From positions 1 through 64,000 of the forward strand of contig JACZXQ010000001.1 in the NCBI GenBank assembly GCA_022571515.1: a stretch of DNA of 64,000 bases, read 5' to 3'. This document shows, piece after piece, positions 35,014 to 45,281 of the stretch. Numbering within the stretch: the stretch's first letter is position 1; every line of letters begins with the position of its first letter. The notes below the pieces were generated by a model, which was not told the DNA's origin, searched no databases, and saw only the letters and a list, made by a program, of their open reading frames with translations. The DNA comes from Gemmatimonadota bacterium (lineage in GTDB: Bacteria > Gemmatimonadota > Gemmatimonadetes > Longimicrobiales > Gaopeijiaceae). Position numbers and translations under genes: made by a program.

Positions 35014-35649
35014 CTACGCCTCCCGGCGGGCGTACTCGGCGGCCCGCATGGCGGAAGTCAGGATCTTGTCGTAGTCACCACACCTGCACAGGTTGCCCGA
35101 CAGCGCCTGCGCGGTCTCCTCACGGGTCGGGTTCGGGTTGGCTTCCACGAGCGCTACCATGCTCATGATGAACCCGGGCGCGCAGAACGCGCACTGGAAA
35201 CCACCTTCGTCCACCACGGCCTGCTGCACGGGGTGCAGGGTGCCGTCCTCGCTCTCGAGACCCTCGATGGTGGTGATCTCGCGCCCGACCGCCGACCGCG
35301 TGAGCATCGAGCAGGAGTAGTGGTTGGTCCCGTCCACGAGCACCGTGCACGCTCCGCACTCGGCTCGGTCACATCCGAGCTTGGTGCCGGTGAGCCCTAG
35401 CTTGTAGCGGAGCGTCATGGCCAGGGTTTCTTGCGGCAGCACATCCACCCGGCGCTGTTGGCCGTTGACGTTGAGTGTGACGAGGCGCCCGACGGACCCT
35501 TGTATGGAGGGCAGCGCGAATACCGCCGCGGGCCCTCTGAAGAGATAGCCGACCGAAGAGGTCGCCGCGCCCGCGGCAATGACACCCTTGATGAACATAC
35601 GCCTCGAAACCGTACGCTGGACGGCCTCCAAGAGCTCGATCTCGTTCAT
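35014..35649 (-). CDS. Tat-exported 2Fe-2S subunit of molybdenum hydroxylase (CoxS type)
   Basis: 211 residues from ATG at 35649. A full twin-arginine motif, SRRMFIKG (about 17-24), precedes a hydrophobic segment, so the subunit is exported, folded, across the membrane. Two [2Fe-2S] clusters: the plant-type CDRAECGACTVLV with a later Cys (NHYSC), and the helical CAFCAPGF plus CRCGDY pair. The SxS-type small subunits of exported aldehyde or isoquinoline oxidoreductases look alike. The usual role is to hand electrons from Mo to FAD. It is the first gene of a six-gene operon; a longer N-terminus (to 35721) is possible but lacks support. Confidence 0.93.
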   Translation of the reverse strand: MNEIELLEAVQRTVSRRMFIKGVIAAGAATSSVGYLFRGPAAVFALPSIQGSVGRLVTLNVNGQQRRVDVLPQETLAMTLRYKLGLTGTKLGCDRAECGACTVLVDGTNHYSCSMLTRSAVGREITTIEGLESEDGTLHPVQQAVVDEGGFQCAFCAPGFIMSMVALVEANPNPTREETAQALSGNLCRCGDYDKILTSAMRAAEYARREA

Positions 35650-35766
35650 GGCGCGATCACTCCAGGCAACGGGTCCCACGGAGATATTCCCTGATTGGAT
35701 CTGGGAACTATAGGGTGCCAACTCGGGATAGGCGACCCCTGTTCAGCGTATGCAACCACACCAGAG

Positions 35767-35796
35767 CGGGGCGCTCCGGAGACCGGAGCCGCCCCG
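35767..35796 (-). terminator. Hairpin terminator downstream of the peptide transporter
   Basis: GC-rich stem with arms CGGGGCGCTCCGG and its near-inverse (CCGGAGCCGCCCCG) around AGA, 27 bases past the transporter stop on the minus strand. The T-run is weak, so it may be only a processing or attenuating structure. Confidence 0.6.
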
Positions 35797-35822
35797 CCCT
35801 AATGTCGTAGAGTTCCTGAGCT

Positions 35823-37367
<1,545 letters not shown>

Positions 37368-37522
37368 AGGCTGGTGCGATCCTCAGAGTGATGTGGCTCC
37401 GTGCCTCCCACTAGGGTGGAGGCCCGAATCCGCCTGTGCGCAAGTTTTCGGAAGCGTGAGGGCGGTTCCCCACCCCCCGCGGGCGTGACAAGCTGTGTGC
37501 TCGCCCGAAGTCCTGGCAAGCC

Positions 37523-37560
37523 CCGAGCCTCTAATTCTTCCTTGTGTTGCACAGGCTCGG
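37523..37560. repeat. 8-bp inverted repeat ahead of the decarboxylase start
   Basis: CCGAGCCT (37523-37530) and AGGCTCGG (37553-37560) flank 22 bases. It lies in the divergent region before the decarboxylase gene. It may form an mRNA hairpin near the start, but no known regulator or riboswitch fits; weak evidence. Confidence 0.25.
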
Positions 37561-37643
37561 CCCTCAACATGAGGTACGATCGCCAACAGGAGCATCGCAG
37601 TTTGAACCGTGCCCCGCCTCCCGTTCACCCCGCGCTAGAAGCC

Positions 37644-39110
37644 ATGCCGGACTCACCCACGCGGCCACCGCACAGCTCCTTCGACCTCGCCGACGACGAC
37701 TTCCGCCGGCTGGGCCACCAAGTGATCGAACTCATGATCGAGGCTTTGGCAGCGGAGAGCGCCGACCCGGTCCTGCGCCACGCCAGCGGCGCCGAGATTC
37801 GCGCGCTGTTGGACGAGCCGCTCCCGGAAGAGGGCGCCTCGGCGGAGGAGGTCGTCGCACTCTGGCGGGACGCGGTGCTCCCCTACTGCCGCCGAAACGG
37901 GCATCCGCGCTTTTTCGGTTACGTGTGCACCTCGGCAGACCCGCTCGGCGTGCTGGCCGACGCCATGGCTTCGGCGTTGAACCAGCCCGTCACGGCCTGG
38001 CGTTCGGCGCCCTCCGCCACCGAGGTCGAACGGCTGGCGGTCCGCTGGCTGGATCAATTGGTGGGGTTCGGCGGTCCGGCCGACCCTGGCATTCTGGTGA
38101 GCGGTGGATCGGCCGCGAACTTTCATTGTTTGGCCTGCGCCGTCACCCGTGCCGAGTCCCGCGCGGGTCTGCCGCCCGGCTCTCGCGCACGCCTGACCCT
38201 CTATATGTCACGCGAGGCCCACGTCTCGTTGCGCAAAGCCGGGCAGCTTCTCGGCCTGCCCCCGGACCAGGTACGCCTGCTCGGCGTGGACGAGCGCCGC
38301 CGTCTGCGGGTGGACGAGCTCACGGCTGCCGTGGCGCGCGACCGCGAGCAAGGGCTGGTTCCGGCGGCCGTGTGCGCCTCAGCCGGAACGGCCAACACCG
38401 GCGCCATCGACCCGCTGACCGAGATGGCCGGTTTTTGCGAGGAACAGGGGGTGTGGCTGCACATCGACGGAGCCTACGGCGCCCCGGCCGTACTGACCGA
38501 GTCGTACAGCTGGATGGCCGAGGCGTTCTCGCGCACGGACTCGATGTCGCTCGACCCCCACAAGTGGCTCTTCGCACCGGCCGACGCGGGCTGCGCGCTG
38601 GTGCGGGACGAAGCGGCCGCGCGGCAGGCGTTCACACTGGCGAGCGAGTACACCGCGGTCACACAGACCGACCCGATCGAGCGGTACGCCTTCTTCGACT
38701 ATGGGCTGGAGATGTCACGCCGTTTCCGCGGCCTCAAGGTGTGGACGATCCTCAAGGCTCGCGGCCTGGGCCGCATCCGCGCGGCGATCCAGCACGACAT
38801 CGACCTGCGGCGCCGGCTCGACGAGCGGGTCGAAGCGGAGGCGCGCCTCGAGTCACTGGGCTCGGAGCTGAGCATCGCCTGCTTCCGGTACCTGCCCGAT
38901 GGCGCGGACACGGTGGGCGAGGTGAACCAGGCCAACCGGACGATCCTCGAGACACTCGTACGCGAGGGACACCTGTACATGTCGCCCACCGAGTTGGACG
39001 GCCGCTACGCCCTGCGCGCTTGCATCGTGAACTTCCGCACTCAACCCGCCGACATCGATTTTCTGGTGGACGAGGTGCTGCGGCTGGGGGCCACCTACCC
39101 CTACCGGTAA
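37644..39110 (+). CDS. PLP-dependent group II amino-acid decarboxylase
   Basis: 488 residues if started at ATG 37644 (RLGHQVIELMIEALA begins shortly after, as family members do); an alternative ATG is at 37569. The PLP-binding Lys lies in SLDPHKWLFAPADAGC, the cofactor-stacking region in GGSAANFHCLACAVTRAES and the phosphate-near CASAGTANTGAIDPL. Group II decarboxylases act on aromatic amino acids, glutamate or similar. The substrate cannot be told. It overlaps the yajQ gene end by 10 bases in convergent orientation. Upstream, the divergent gap of about 270 bases includes a short inverted repeat but no clear riboswitch. Confidence 0.88.
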   Translation: MPDSPTRPPHSSFDLADDDFRRLGHQVIELMIEALAAESADPVLRHASGAEIRALLDEPLPEEGASAEEVVALWRDAVLPYCRRNGHPRFFGYVCTSADPLGVLADAMASALNQPVTAWRSAPSATEVERLAVRWLDQLVGFGGPADPGILVSGGSAANFHCLACAVTRAESRAGLPPGSRARLTLYMSREAHVSLRKAGQLLGLPPDQVRLLGVDERRRLRVDELTAAVARDREQGLVPAAVCASAGTANTGAIDPLTEMAGFCEEQGVWLHIDGAYGAPAVLTESYSWMAEAFSRTDSMSLDPHKWLFAPADAGCALVRDEAAARQAFTLASEYTAVTQTDPIERYAFFDYGLEMSRRFRGLKVWTILKARGLGRIRAAIQHDIDLRRRLDERVEAEARLESLGSELSIACFRYLPDGADTVGEVNQANRTILETLVREGHLYMSPTELDGRYALRACIVNFRTQPADIDFLVDEVLRLGATYPYR

Positions 39111-39601
39111 TTCCCGAACATCAGCTCCACGCCGTAATCCTTCCCCTTCGTAAACGCGATGATCTCCTGAAGCGTATCGCGGGAAGGCGCCGTAACCCGA
39201 AGTTCGTCGCCCTGGATCTGCACCTGGACCTTCTTGTAGCCCTCGGCTTTGATGTCCTTGACGATCCTCTTCCCGGTCTCCTGATCGATGCCCTGCTTCA
39301 GACTGAGAACCTGACGCGCGCGGCCCAACGTGCCCATCTCGACGTCGCCCTGGTCCAGGTTCTTCAGCGGCACCTTGCGGCGAGTGAGCTTCTCGCGCAC
39401 GACCTGTAGGAGCTGTCCGAGCCGATACTGGTCATCCGCGTCCAGCTTGATCGCAGGGGCCGCACGGTCGAATTCGATCTTGCAGTCGGTTCCCTTGAAG
39501 TCGAAGCGGGTCGCGATCTCCTTGATCGCCTGGTTCACGGCGTTGTCGACTTCCTAGAGGTCGACGCCGGTCGTGATATCGAAGGATGCTTTCTTCGCCA
39601 T
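39101..39601 (-). pseudogene. yajQ: YajQ-family protein interrupted by an in-frame TAG codon
   Basis: From ATG at 39601 the frame reads MAKKASFDITTGVDL, then TAG (39554-39556), then EVDNAVNQAIKEIATRFDF. YajQ proteins have a Gln at this point (VDLQEVDNAVNQA), so a CAG to TAG change interrupts codon 16. The remaining 145 codons are intact (RFDFKG, KDIKAEGYKKVQVQIQGD, the DELRVTAPSRD end). YajQ binds nucleotides or cyclic di-GMP. A GTG at 39538 could restart translation, giving a protein lacking the first strand. TAG is used as an ordinary stop in neighbours, so readthrough is not expected. A sequencing error is the other explanation. Confidence 0.85.
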
Positions 39602-39734
39602 GGTCTGCCCGGCTGGGGTAGGGGTCGAGTGGGGGAACCTAACGAATACTCAGATCCTCGATGAGCGAGCCGCCCAAGCCACAAAGTGTTAGGGGACACC
39701 GGCGCGCGATGTCGGTGCGCGGCGGAATCTCATC

Positions 39735-40067
39735 TCAGTTCTTCTTCTTACGTTTCTTCGGCTTCGGCTCGGGTAACTCTCGGGCTGTGATCCTCACGAG
39801 CTCACTCAGCCATTCGGAGTCCTCCAGCTGATCCCCAATCAGGAGGCTCGGCTTGGCCCCGGGATACGGGGGCGCTTCGACCACGTCCCCGATAAACGCA
39901 CGACCGCCCTCGGTTGGCTTCACAAACAGTTGATCGTCGCAGATCACCGCGAAGAATTTGCCGTGACTATAAAGTCCGAACTCACCAAACATCCTCTTGT
40001 AGGTGACCGCGCAGTCCTGATCGACGAGGTCGACCACGAACTCGACGAAGCTCAAATCAGAAGCCAT
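39735..40067 (-). CDS. TfoX N-terminal-domain-like protein
   Basis: 110 residues matching the TfoX N-terminal domain: VTYKRMFGEFGLYSHGKFFA and DDQLFVKPTEGGRAFIG are the usual core, closing with WLSELVRITARELPEPKPKK and a Lys-rich tail. No helix-hairpin-helix second half, so it is a one-domain member. Its role is unclear; TfoX relatives are linked to competence regulation in other bacteria. It stands alone between yajQ and the peptidase gene. Confidence 0.8.
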   Translation of the reverse strand: MASDLSFVEFVVDLVDQDCAVTYKRMFGEFGLYSHGKFFAVICDDQLFVKPTEGGRAFIGDVVEAPPYPGAKPSLLIGDQLEDSEWLSELVRITARELPEPKPKKRKKKN

Positions 40068-40131
40068 TCAGATCGCTCCGCTGGGAATCACCCGGACCAT
40101 CCGCACACGGATATGCCGCAACCTAGCGGAG

Positions 40132-42399
40132 TCAGGGGAGGGGCGCCGGCCCCGGTGGCACGTGCTCCTTCAGGTAGCGCGTAAGCAGACCGTAGAGGTG
40201 CAGCGTCGTGCCTTGGCCCTCGAAGATGCCATGCGATCGGTTGGGATAGGCCATCATCGTGAAGACCTTGTTCCTCTCGATCATGGCGTTGATGAGGGCC
40301 TCAGACCCCTGGTAGTGGACGTTGTCGTCTCCGGTGCCGTGGATCAGCAGCAGGTTACCGCTGAGCCCATCTACATGGTGGATCGGCGACCCGCTCCGAT
40401 ACCCGGCGGCGTGCTCCTCCAGAGTGCCCGAGTACCGCTCCTGATAGATGGCGTCGTAGTAGAGCTGATCTGGCACAGGAGCGACCGACATGCCGGTTCC
40501 ATATAGCTCGGGATAGCGAAACATCATGTTCAGCGTCATGGAGCCACCACCACTCCAACCCCAGATCCCGATGCGGTTGGCGTCCACGAAGGGCCACTCA
40601 CGAATCGCTCGGTTGGCAGCAGCTTGATCCTGGGACGCGAGCGTGCCGATGTCGCCGTGTACGACCTTCCGCCACTCACGCCCACGGGGAGCAGGGGTGC
40701 CGCGATTGTCTACGCTGACCACCAAATAACCCTGCTGGGCGAGCATCAGGTGCCACAGGTAGCGCCTCCCACCCCAACGGTCCACAACCGTCTGCCCCGC
40801 AGGCTCCCCGTACACGTAGAACAGCAGAGGGTATTTCCGTGACGGGTCGAATCCCGGCGGCTTCATCAACCAGCCGTCGAGCTGCACGCCGTCACCCGCA
40901 TCCACCCGGAAGAACTCGACATCCCCGCGCGCAAGCTCGTCCAACGTCGCCTTGAGGCGCGTGTTGGCGGCAAGCGTGCGCACGACCCGATGGTCGGGCA
41001 GGCTCACCAGGCGCACGGTATTGGGCACTTCGAACGAGGAGTGCGTCTGGAACGCCCAGCGCCCATCGTGCGAGATTTGGTAGCTGTTGGTGCCCGCGTC
41101 CGACTCCGGCGTGAGCCGCTCCGGCTCACCGCTTCCGTCCAGCCGGCTGCGGTAGAGGTAGCGCTGCGTGGGATTGTCCGGCGATGCCATGAAGTAGAGC
41201 CACCCACCCTCTTCGTCGATCAACTCGACGCTGGTCACATCCATGGGCCAGGGCGTGATGAGGGTTTCCCCACCGGACCGGCTCACGGAGTAGACGTGGT
41301 TCCAGCCGTCCTTCTCGCTTACCCAGGTGAACCGTCCTCCTCCGTCGAGCCATCGAAGGTCGTCCACCACGTCGACCCAGGCCTCGTCCCTGTCCGTGTG
41401 GACGGTGCGCACCGCGCCGGTCGCCGCGTCGGCCAGCATCACGTCATTGGTGTCCTGGGCGCGGTTCAGGTGCTGGAGGACGAGCTCGTCGGAGTTGGCC
41501 GCCCAGTCCATGCGGGCGATGTAGTTGTTGCGGGGATCACCCGGAACGTCCATCCACCGCACGGGGCCGCCCGCCGCCGAGATGACACCCACCCTCGCCG
41601 ACGACAAGACCTCGCCGACCTTGGGATACGGAATCCACGTGAGCTGCGGGTACAGCGAGTCCGTATAGTTGACGAGAAGGAAGTTGCGCACCCCCTCCGA
41701 GTTCAATTGCCAGAACGCGATGCGCTCCCCGTCCGGGCTCCAGCGGAAACCATCCTGGATGCCGAACTCCTCCTCGTAGGCCCAGTCGAACGTCCCGTTG
41801 ATCATGGTGGGCGAGCCGTTGTCTGTGAGCCGTGTGATCGATCCGTCCGAAAGGCGCTCCACGTACAGGTCGTTCTCGCTTACGTAGCCCACGCGGTCAC
41901 CCTGGGGTGAGAACTTGGCGAACATGAGCGTGGCTTCCTCAGCGTCCCCGCCGAGCTGCTGAAGGCCACCGTTCTCCAGATCGAGCACCCAATAGTCGCC
42001 GCGCGTATTGTCACGCCACACGCGCCGCGTGTTGGTGAAGATCAGCAGCTTCGACCCGTCGGCCGACCAGCGGTAGTCCTCGACGGCCAACGGCGAAGCG
42101 GCGCCGGCAGGCCGGAGACTCTCTGCCGCGACCAGTACGCCGTTCGCGCCGGTCTCGGGGTCATAGCGCACGATGTCGAAGGCGCGCGCGCCCGAACGCG
42201 CGACCTCCAATGTCGTATAGCCCGAGCCGTCCTCCAGCCAGCGGGCCGGCCCGAACCGCTCGGAGGCGAACTCGCGCGAGGCGTAGATCCGCTCGAGCGT
42301 GAGAAGCGATGCATCGGGAGTCTGCGCGCTGACCGCAACAGAGCGGAGGAGGATCAGTGCTACCGTACGCCAGAGTATCCCGAGCTTGTTCACCCGCAT
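40132..42399 (-). CDS. Secreted S9-family prolyl oligopeptidase, DPP4-like
   Basis: 755 residues with a signal peptide (about 1-26, ending SVAVSAQ). An N-terminal beta-propeller (to about 480) precedes an alpha/beta-hydrolase domain. Catalytic Ser is in GWSGGGSMTLNMM; Asp in GTGDDNVHYQGSE; His in NRSHGIFEGQ. Dipeptidyl peptidase IV enzymes remove N-terminal dipeptides, often X-Pro. It would act in the periplasm and feed products to the POT transporter gene some 3 kb away. Upstream it is followed on the same strand by MsrQ. Confidence 0.94.
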   Translation of the reverse strand: MRVNKLGILWRTVALILLRSVAVSAQTPDASLLTLERIYASREFASERFGPARWLEDGSGYTTLEVARSGARAFDIVRYDPETGANGVLVAAESLRPAGAASPLAVEDYRWSADGSKLLIFTNTRRVWRDNTRGDYWVLDLENGGLQQLGGDAEEATLMFAKFSPQGDRVGYVSENDLYVERLSDGSITRLTDNGSPTMINGTFDWAYEEEFGIQDGFRWSPDGERIAFWQLNSEGVRNFLLVNYTDSLYPQLTWIPYPKVGEVLSSARVGVISAAGGPVRWMDVPGDPRNNYIARMDWAANSDELVLQHLNRAQDTNDVMLADAATGAVRTVHTDRDEAWVDVVDDLRWLDGGGRFTWVSEKDGWNHVYSVSRSGGETLITPWPMDVTSVELIDEEGGWLYFMASPDNPTQRYLYRSRLDGSGEPERLTPESDAGTNSYQISHDGRWAFQTHSSFEVPNTVRLVSLPDHRVVRTLAANTRLKATLDELARGDVEFFRVDAGDGVQLDGWLMKPPGFDPSRKYPLLFYVYGEPAGQTVVDRWGGRRYLWHLMLAQQGYLVVSVDNRGTPAPRGREWRKVVHGDIGTLASQDQAAANRAIREWPFVDANRIGIWGWSGGGSMTLNMMFRYPELYGTGMSVAPVPDQLYYDAIYQERYSGTLEEHAAGYRSGSPIHHVDGLSGNLLLIHGTGDDNVHYQGSEALINAMIERNKVFTMMAYPNRSHGIFEGQGTTLHLYGLLTRYLKEHVPPGPAPLP

Positions 42400-42418
42400 T
42401 TCTGTGGTCTCCTTGGAG

Positions 42419-43021
42419 TCAGTTCGAGGCGGTGCGCGGCCGGACCCGCAGGGTCAGCAGCACCACGTACACGGCCGCCGCAACCAGCGGCCAGAACGTG
42501 TCCGCCTTGACCTGCCAGTAGAAGTGTAGCAGGCCCAACGCGACGGCAACGTAGACGAGCTTGTGGAGTTTCCGCCACCGCTTCCCCAGGCGCCGCACCC
42601 AACCCCGCGTCGAGGTGAGGGCCAGCGGAATCAGCAGCAGCCACGCCGCGAACCCGACCACGGCGTAGGGGCGCTTGGTCAGATCCTCCAGGATGAACTC
42701 CCAGTCCAGGGTCTGATCGAGCACCAGGTAGATCAGGAAGTGGAGCGTGAGGTAGAAGAACCCGAAGAGCCCCACGAGCCGTCGAATGCGGATGAGCACG
42801 TTCCAGCCGGTCAGCCGCCGGAGCGGCGTGATGGCAAGAGCAGTCAGTAGGATGATGAGCGTGAAATCGCCCATCCGGTGCAGAAGCGTGTCGACCGCAT
42901 CCGCCCCGAGCTGCCGCGTGACCGTCAGCCACACGAGCCAGCCCAGCGGGCTGAGAGCCAGGACCCACGTGGCGAGCTTGAGAAGAAGGACCTGACGCTT
43001 TCGGTCCACCGTGACGATCAC
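42419..43021 (-). CDS. msrQ: MsrQ heme-binding membrane subunit (YedZ-like)
   Basis: 200 residues from a GTG 22 bases after the MsrP stop. About six helices; His in LLHRMGDFTLI, LHFLIYLVLD, KRWRKLHKLVYVA and LLHFYW place b-hemes as in MsrQ/ferric-reductase-like proteins. It takes electrons from the quinone pool and gives them to MsrP in the periplasm. It directly follows msrP in one operon. A shorter GTG 12 bases downstream is an alternative start. Confidence 0.92.
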   Translation of the reverse strand: MIVTVDRKRQVLLLKLATWVLALSPLGWLVWLTVTRQLGADAVDTLLHRMGDFTLIILLTALAITPLRRLTGWNVLIRIRRLVGLFGFFYLTLHFLIYLVLDQTLDWEFILEDLTKRPYAVVGFAAWLLLIPLALTSTRGWVRRLGKRWRKLHKLVYVAVALGLLHFYWQVKADTFWPLVAAAVYVVLLTLRVRPRTASN

Positions 43022-43043
43022 GCCGGCGCTCAGGAGTCCGGAA

Positions 43044-44030
43044 TCAGAAATCGACCCGCAGGTCCATCCCGTCGTAGAGATGCGCCACCTGATCGCCGTA
43101 CCCGTTGAACATCCGCGTCGGGATCCAGTTCCGCCTGGGGATGAAGCCGAAGGACTCATCGGACAACCGGTCCTCGCGCGCCTGAGACCAGCGCGGATGG
43201 TCCACCTCGGGGTTCACGTTGGCGTAGAAGCCGTACTCGCGCGGCGTGGCAATCGCCCACGAGTTGCGCGGCATCCGCTCGGTGAAACGCATCTTCACGA
43301 TGCCCTTGATACCCTTGAAGCCGTACTTCCACGGAATGATCAGGCGGAGCGGAGCGCCGTTCTGGTTGGGCAGATCTCTCCCGTACACGCCGGTCACAAG
43401 GATCGTGAGGGGGTGCATGGCCTCGTCCAGGCGTAGGCCCTCCACGTAGGGCCACCTGAGCACGTTGCGCCGCTGGCCCGGCATACGGTCGGGATCGTAC
43501 AGGGTTGTGAACTCCACGAACTTGGCGTTGCCGTTGGGCGCCGCCCGGTCGATCACATCCTTCAGGGGGAAGCCCCGCCACGGGATTACCATGGACCATG
43601 CCTCCACACAGCGAAGGCGGTAGATGCGGTCCTCCATCTTGCTGGGCTTGATGAAGTCCGCGAGGTCGAACGTGCCCGGGTTGGTGCACTCGCCCTCGAC
43701 GGTGATGCTCCAGGGACGCGGCTGGAACTCCTGCGCGTTCCGCACCGGATCCCTCTTCCCGGTACCGAACTCGTAGTAGTTGTTGTGCGTGGTGACGTGT
43801 TCGTAGGGATTCAGCTCTTCGCCCAACTCGGAGCGCATCTGGCTCCAGTCCACCTGTTGGTCCTCGCCTTCCTGGCCGGAAAGGTCGCGGCCCCGTCCCA
43901 GGAGCACGCCGGCGGCGGCACCTGCCACGGTCAACTTCGTCGCGTCGGCGATGAACTTCCGCCGGTCGAGATACACGCGCTCCGGCGTGATCTCGGATGA
44001 TGCAATGTCGTTGGGCTTCCGAATCAACAT
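43044..44030 (-). CDS. msrP: MsrP periplasmic molybdenum methionine-sulfoxide reductase (YedY)
   Basis: 328 residues. A Tat signal, YLDRRKFIADATKL, lies near residues 20-33. The catalytic molybdenum-ligand Cys is Cys141 in RLRCVEAWSMVIPW; the surrounding GRDLPNQNGAPLRLIIPWKY is the family core. It repairs oxidised methionines in envelope proteins using electrons from MsrQ. The ATG at 44030 is chosen because the Tat segment then lies near the start. It is divergent from a membrane protein gene with a 252-base gap. Confidence 0.94.
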   Translation of the reverse strand: MLIRKPNDIASSEITPERVYLDRRKFIADATKLTVAGAAAGVLLGRGRDLSGQEGEDQQVDWSQMRSELGEELNPYEHVTTHNNYYEFGTGKRDPVRNAQEFQPRPWSITVEGECTNPGTFDLADFIKPSKMEDRIYRLRCVEAWSMVIPWRGFPLKDVIDRAAPNGNAKFVEFTTLYDPDRMPGQRRNVLRWPYVEGLRLDEAMHPLTILVTGVYGRDLPNQNGAPLRLIIPWKYGFKGIKGIVKMRFTERMPRNSWAIATPREYGFYANVNPEVDHPRWSQAREDRLSDESFGFIPRRNWIPTRMFNGYGDQVAHLYDGMDLRVDF

Positions 44031-44282
44031 GGCGCAATCCCCGATTCGTGGCCGTAGGCCACCAAGTTCCCTTGGAGTCCATATTCCCGGTGCGGTGCCG
44101 TTGTTCCCAAGCCACGTGCGCAGGGCCGCGGACGGCGCCTCGCCGCACAACCTCGCTCCCTCGCGCATCGTTTGACAACCCGGTTCACACGAGCGCACCT
44201 TGCCTCAACCCTGAAGGTCCACTGGCTCTGGACTCAGGGATCATGCCGCCTCGTACCGTAGGAGGCTCTCATCATTCTCATC

Positions 44283-45245
44283 ATGCAGGATCAGGACTCT
44301 GGTTACGTCCTACACGGGGCGGTGGGCGGGGCGGTGGCGGGACTCGTGGTCGTCCTTTGGTTCCTCGTGGCCGACGTCATCGCAGGACAAGCCTTCCAGA
44401 CACCGGTCCAACTCTCGAGCCTCGTGCTGCACCAGGAGTTCGACAAGCCCTGGCCCCGGCTCTTCGCACTCTACACGGTCCTTCATTTCGGCGTGTTCGT
44501 CACGCTCGGGATCGTGACCACCTGGGTGCTTGGCCAACTCAAGCTGGAGCCAGGGCTCTTCCTCGGCGCGATCTTCGGCGTCGGTGTGCTGAACGCCGTG
44601 CATTATGCCGGGCTGCTCGTGACCGGCACAAACCTGCTGACGGTGGTCTCCCCGGCCCAGGTCACCGCTGCGAACATCCTGGGCGGCATGCTCATGATGG
44701 CGTACCTGCACCGGGCCCGACAATCCGACTCCGCGATGGGGTGGAACCTGCTGAAGAAGTACCCTGTGATCTATGACGGCCTGATAACCGGCCTCATCGG
44801 CGCGGCCGCCGTGGCGGTGTCGTTCCTCATCAAGGACCTCCTGGCCCAAGCCCCGTTGCACACGCCGGCTACCCTGGGCTCTGCGCTGTTGTTGGGAGCG
44901 AGCGGACCGGATGAGATCCAACTGAACGTGGCGGTCATCGGCGCGTACACGTTCTTGCACATCTCGGTGTTCGCGGGCGTGGGCATGATGTTCGCGTGGC
45001 TGGCCGAGCGCGTGGAGCACACGCCGGACTTTTGGATCCGAGGTGCCGCAGTGCTACTACTGCTCGAGGGCATGTTCCTGGGTACGGTGGGCATGATGAG
45101 CGGTTGGATCATGCAGGATCTCGGCTGGATCACGGTGCTGGTTTCCAACGTGGTGGCCGTCCTCGCGATGGGCATGTGGATGCTCCGGAGCCGGCCCGAA
45201 CTTCGCAGACTACTTGTAACCAGCGGTGTGGCGCCGCAAATTTGA
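44283..45245 (+). CDS. Membrane protein built of two repeated four-helix halves, unknown function
   Basis: 320 residues, about eight helices. The second half repeats the first: GAVGGAVAGLVVVLWFLVAD versus GLITGLIGAAAVAVSFLIKD, then TPVQLSSLVL versus TPATLGSALL, then LYTVLHFGVFVTLGI versus AYTFLHISVFAGVGM. Such internal duplication suits a transporter or a channel with pseudo-symmetry, but no known family was recognised. The start is odd: AGGAGG (44260-44265) is 17 bases from the ATG, but 8 bases before an in-frame ATT at 44274; a non-canonical start is possible. Promoter not visible. Confidence 0.7.
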   Translation: MQDQDSGYVLHGAVGGAVAGLVVVLWFLVADVIAGQAFQTPVQLSSLVLHQEFDKPWPRLFALYTVLHFGVFVTLGIVTTWVLGQLKLEPGLFLGAIFGVGVLNAVHYAGLLVTGTNLLTVVSPAQVTAANILGGMLMMAYLHRARQSDSAMGWNLLKKYPVIYDGLITGLIGAAAVAVSFLIKDLLAQAPLHTPATLGSALLLGASGPDEIQLNVAVIGAYTFLHISVFAGVGMMFAWLAERVEHTPDFWIRGAAVLLLLEGMFLGTVGMMSGWIMQDLGWITVLVSNVVAVLAMGMWMLRSRPELRRLLVTSGVAPQI

Positions 45246-45281
45246 GGTGGTAAACAGTGCTCGCCACCGGAGGATTTACGC

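Noticed and set aside
32050-35400. Two long plus-strand frames opposite the Mo-hydroxylase genes
   Set aside because: Mirror frames of the minus-strand catalytic subunit; no start signals or domains.
37544-39409. 621-codon plus-strand frame overlapping the decarboxylase
   Set aside because: Shadow frame; Arg/Gly/Pro-rich translation, while the alternative frame holds the complete PLP enzyme.
39554-39556. TAG read as pyrrolysine or suppressed codon in yajQ
   Set aside because: TAG is used as an ordinary stop in neighbouring genes (601-603, 243-245, 18494-18496) and no suppression context is visible.
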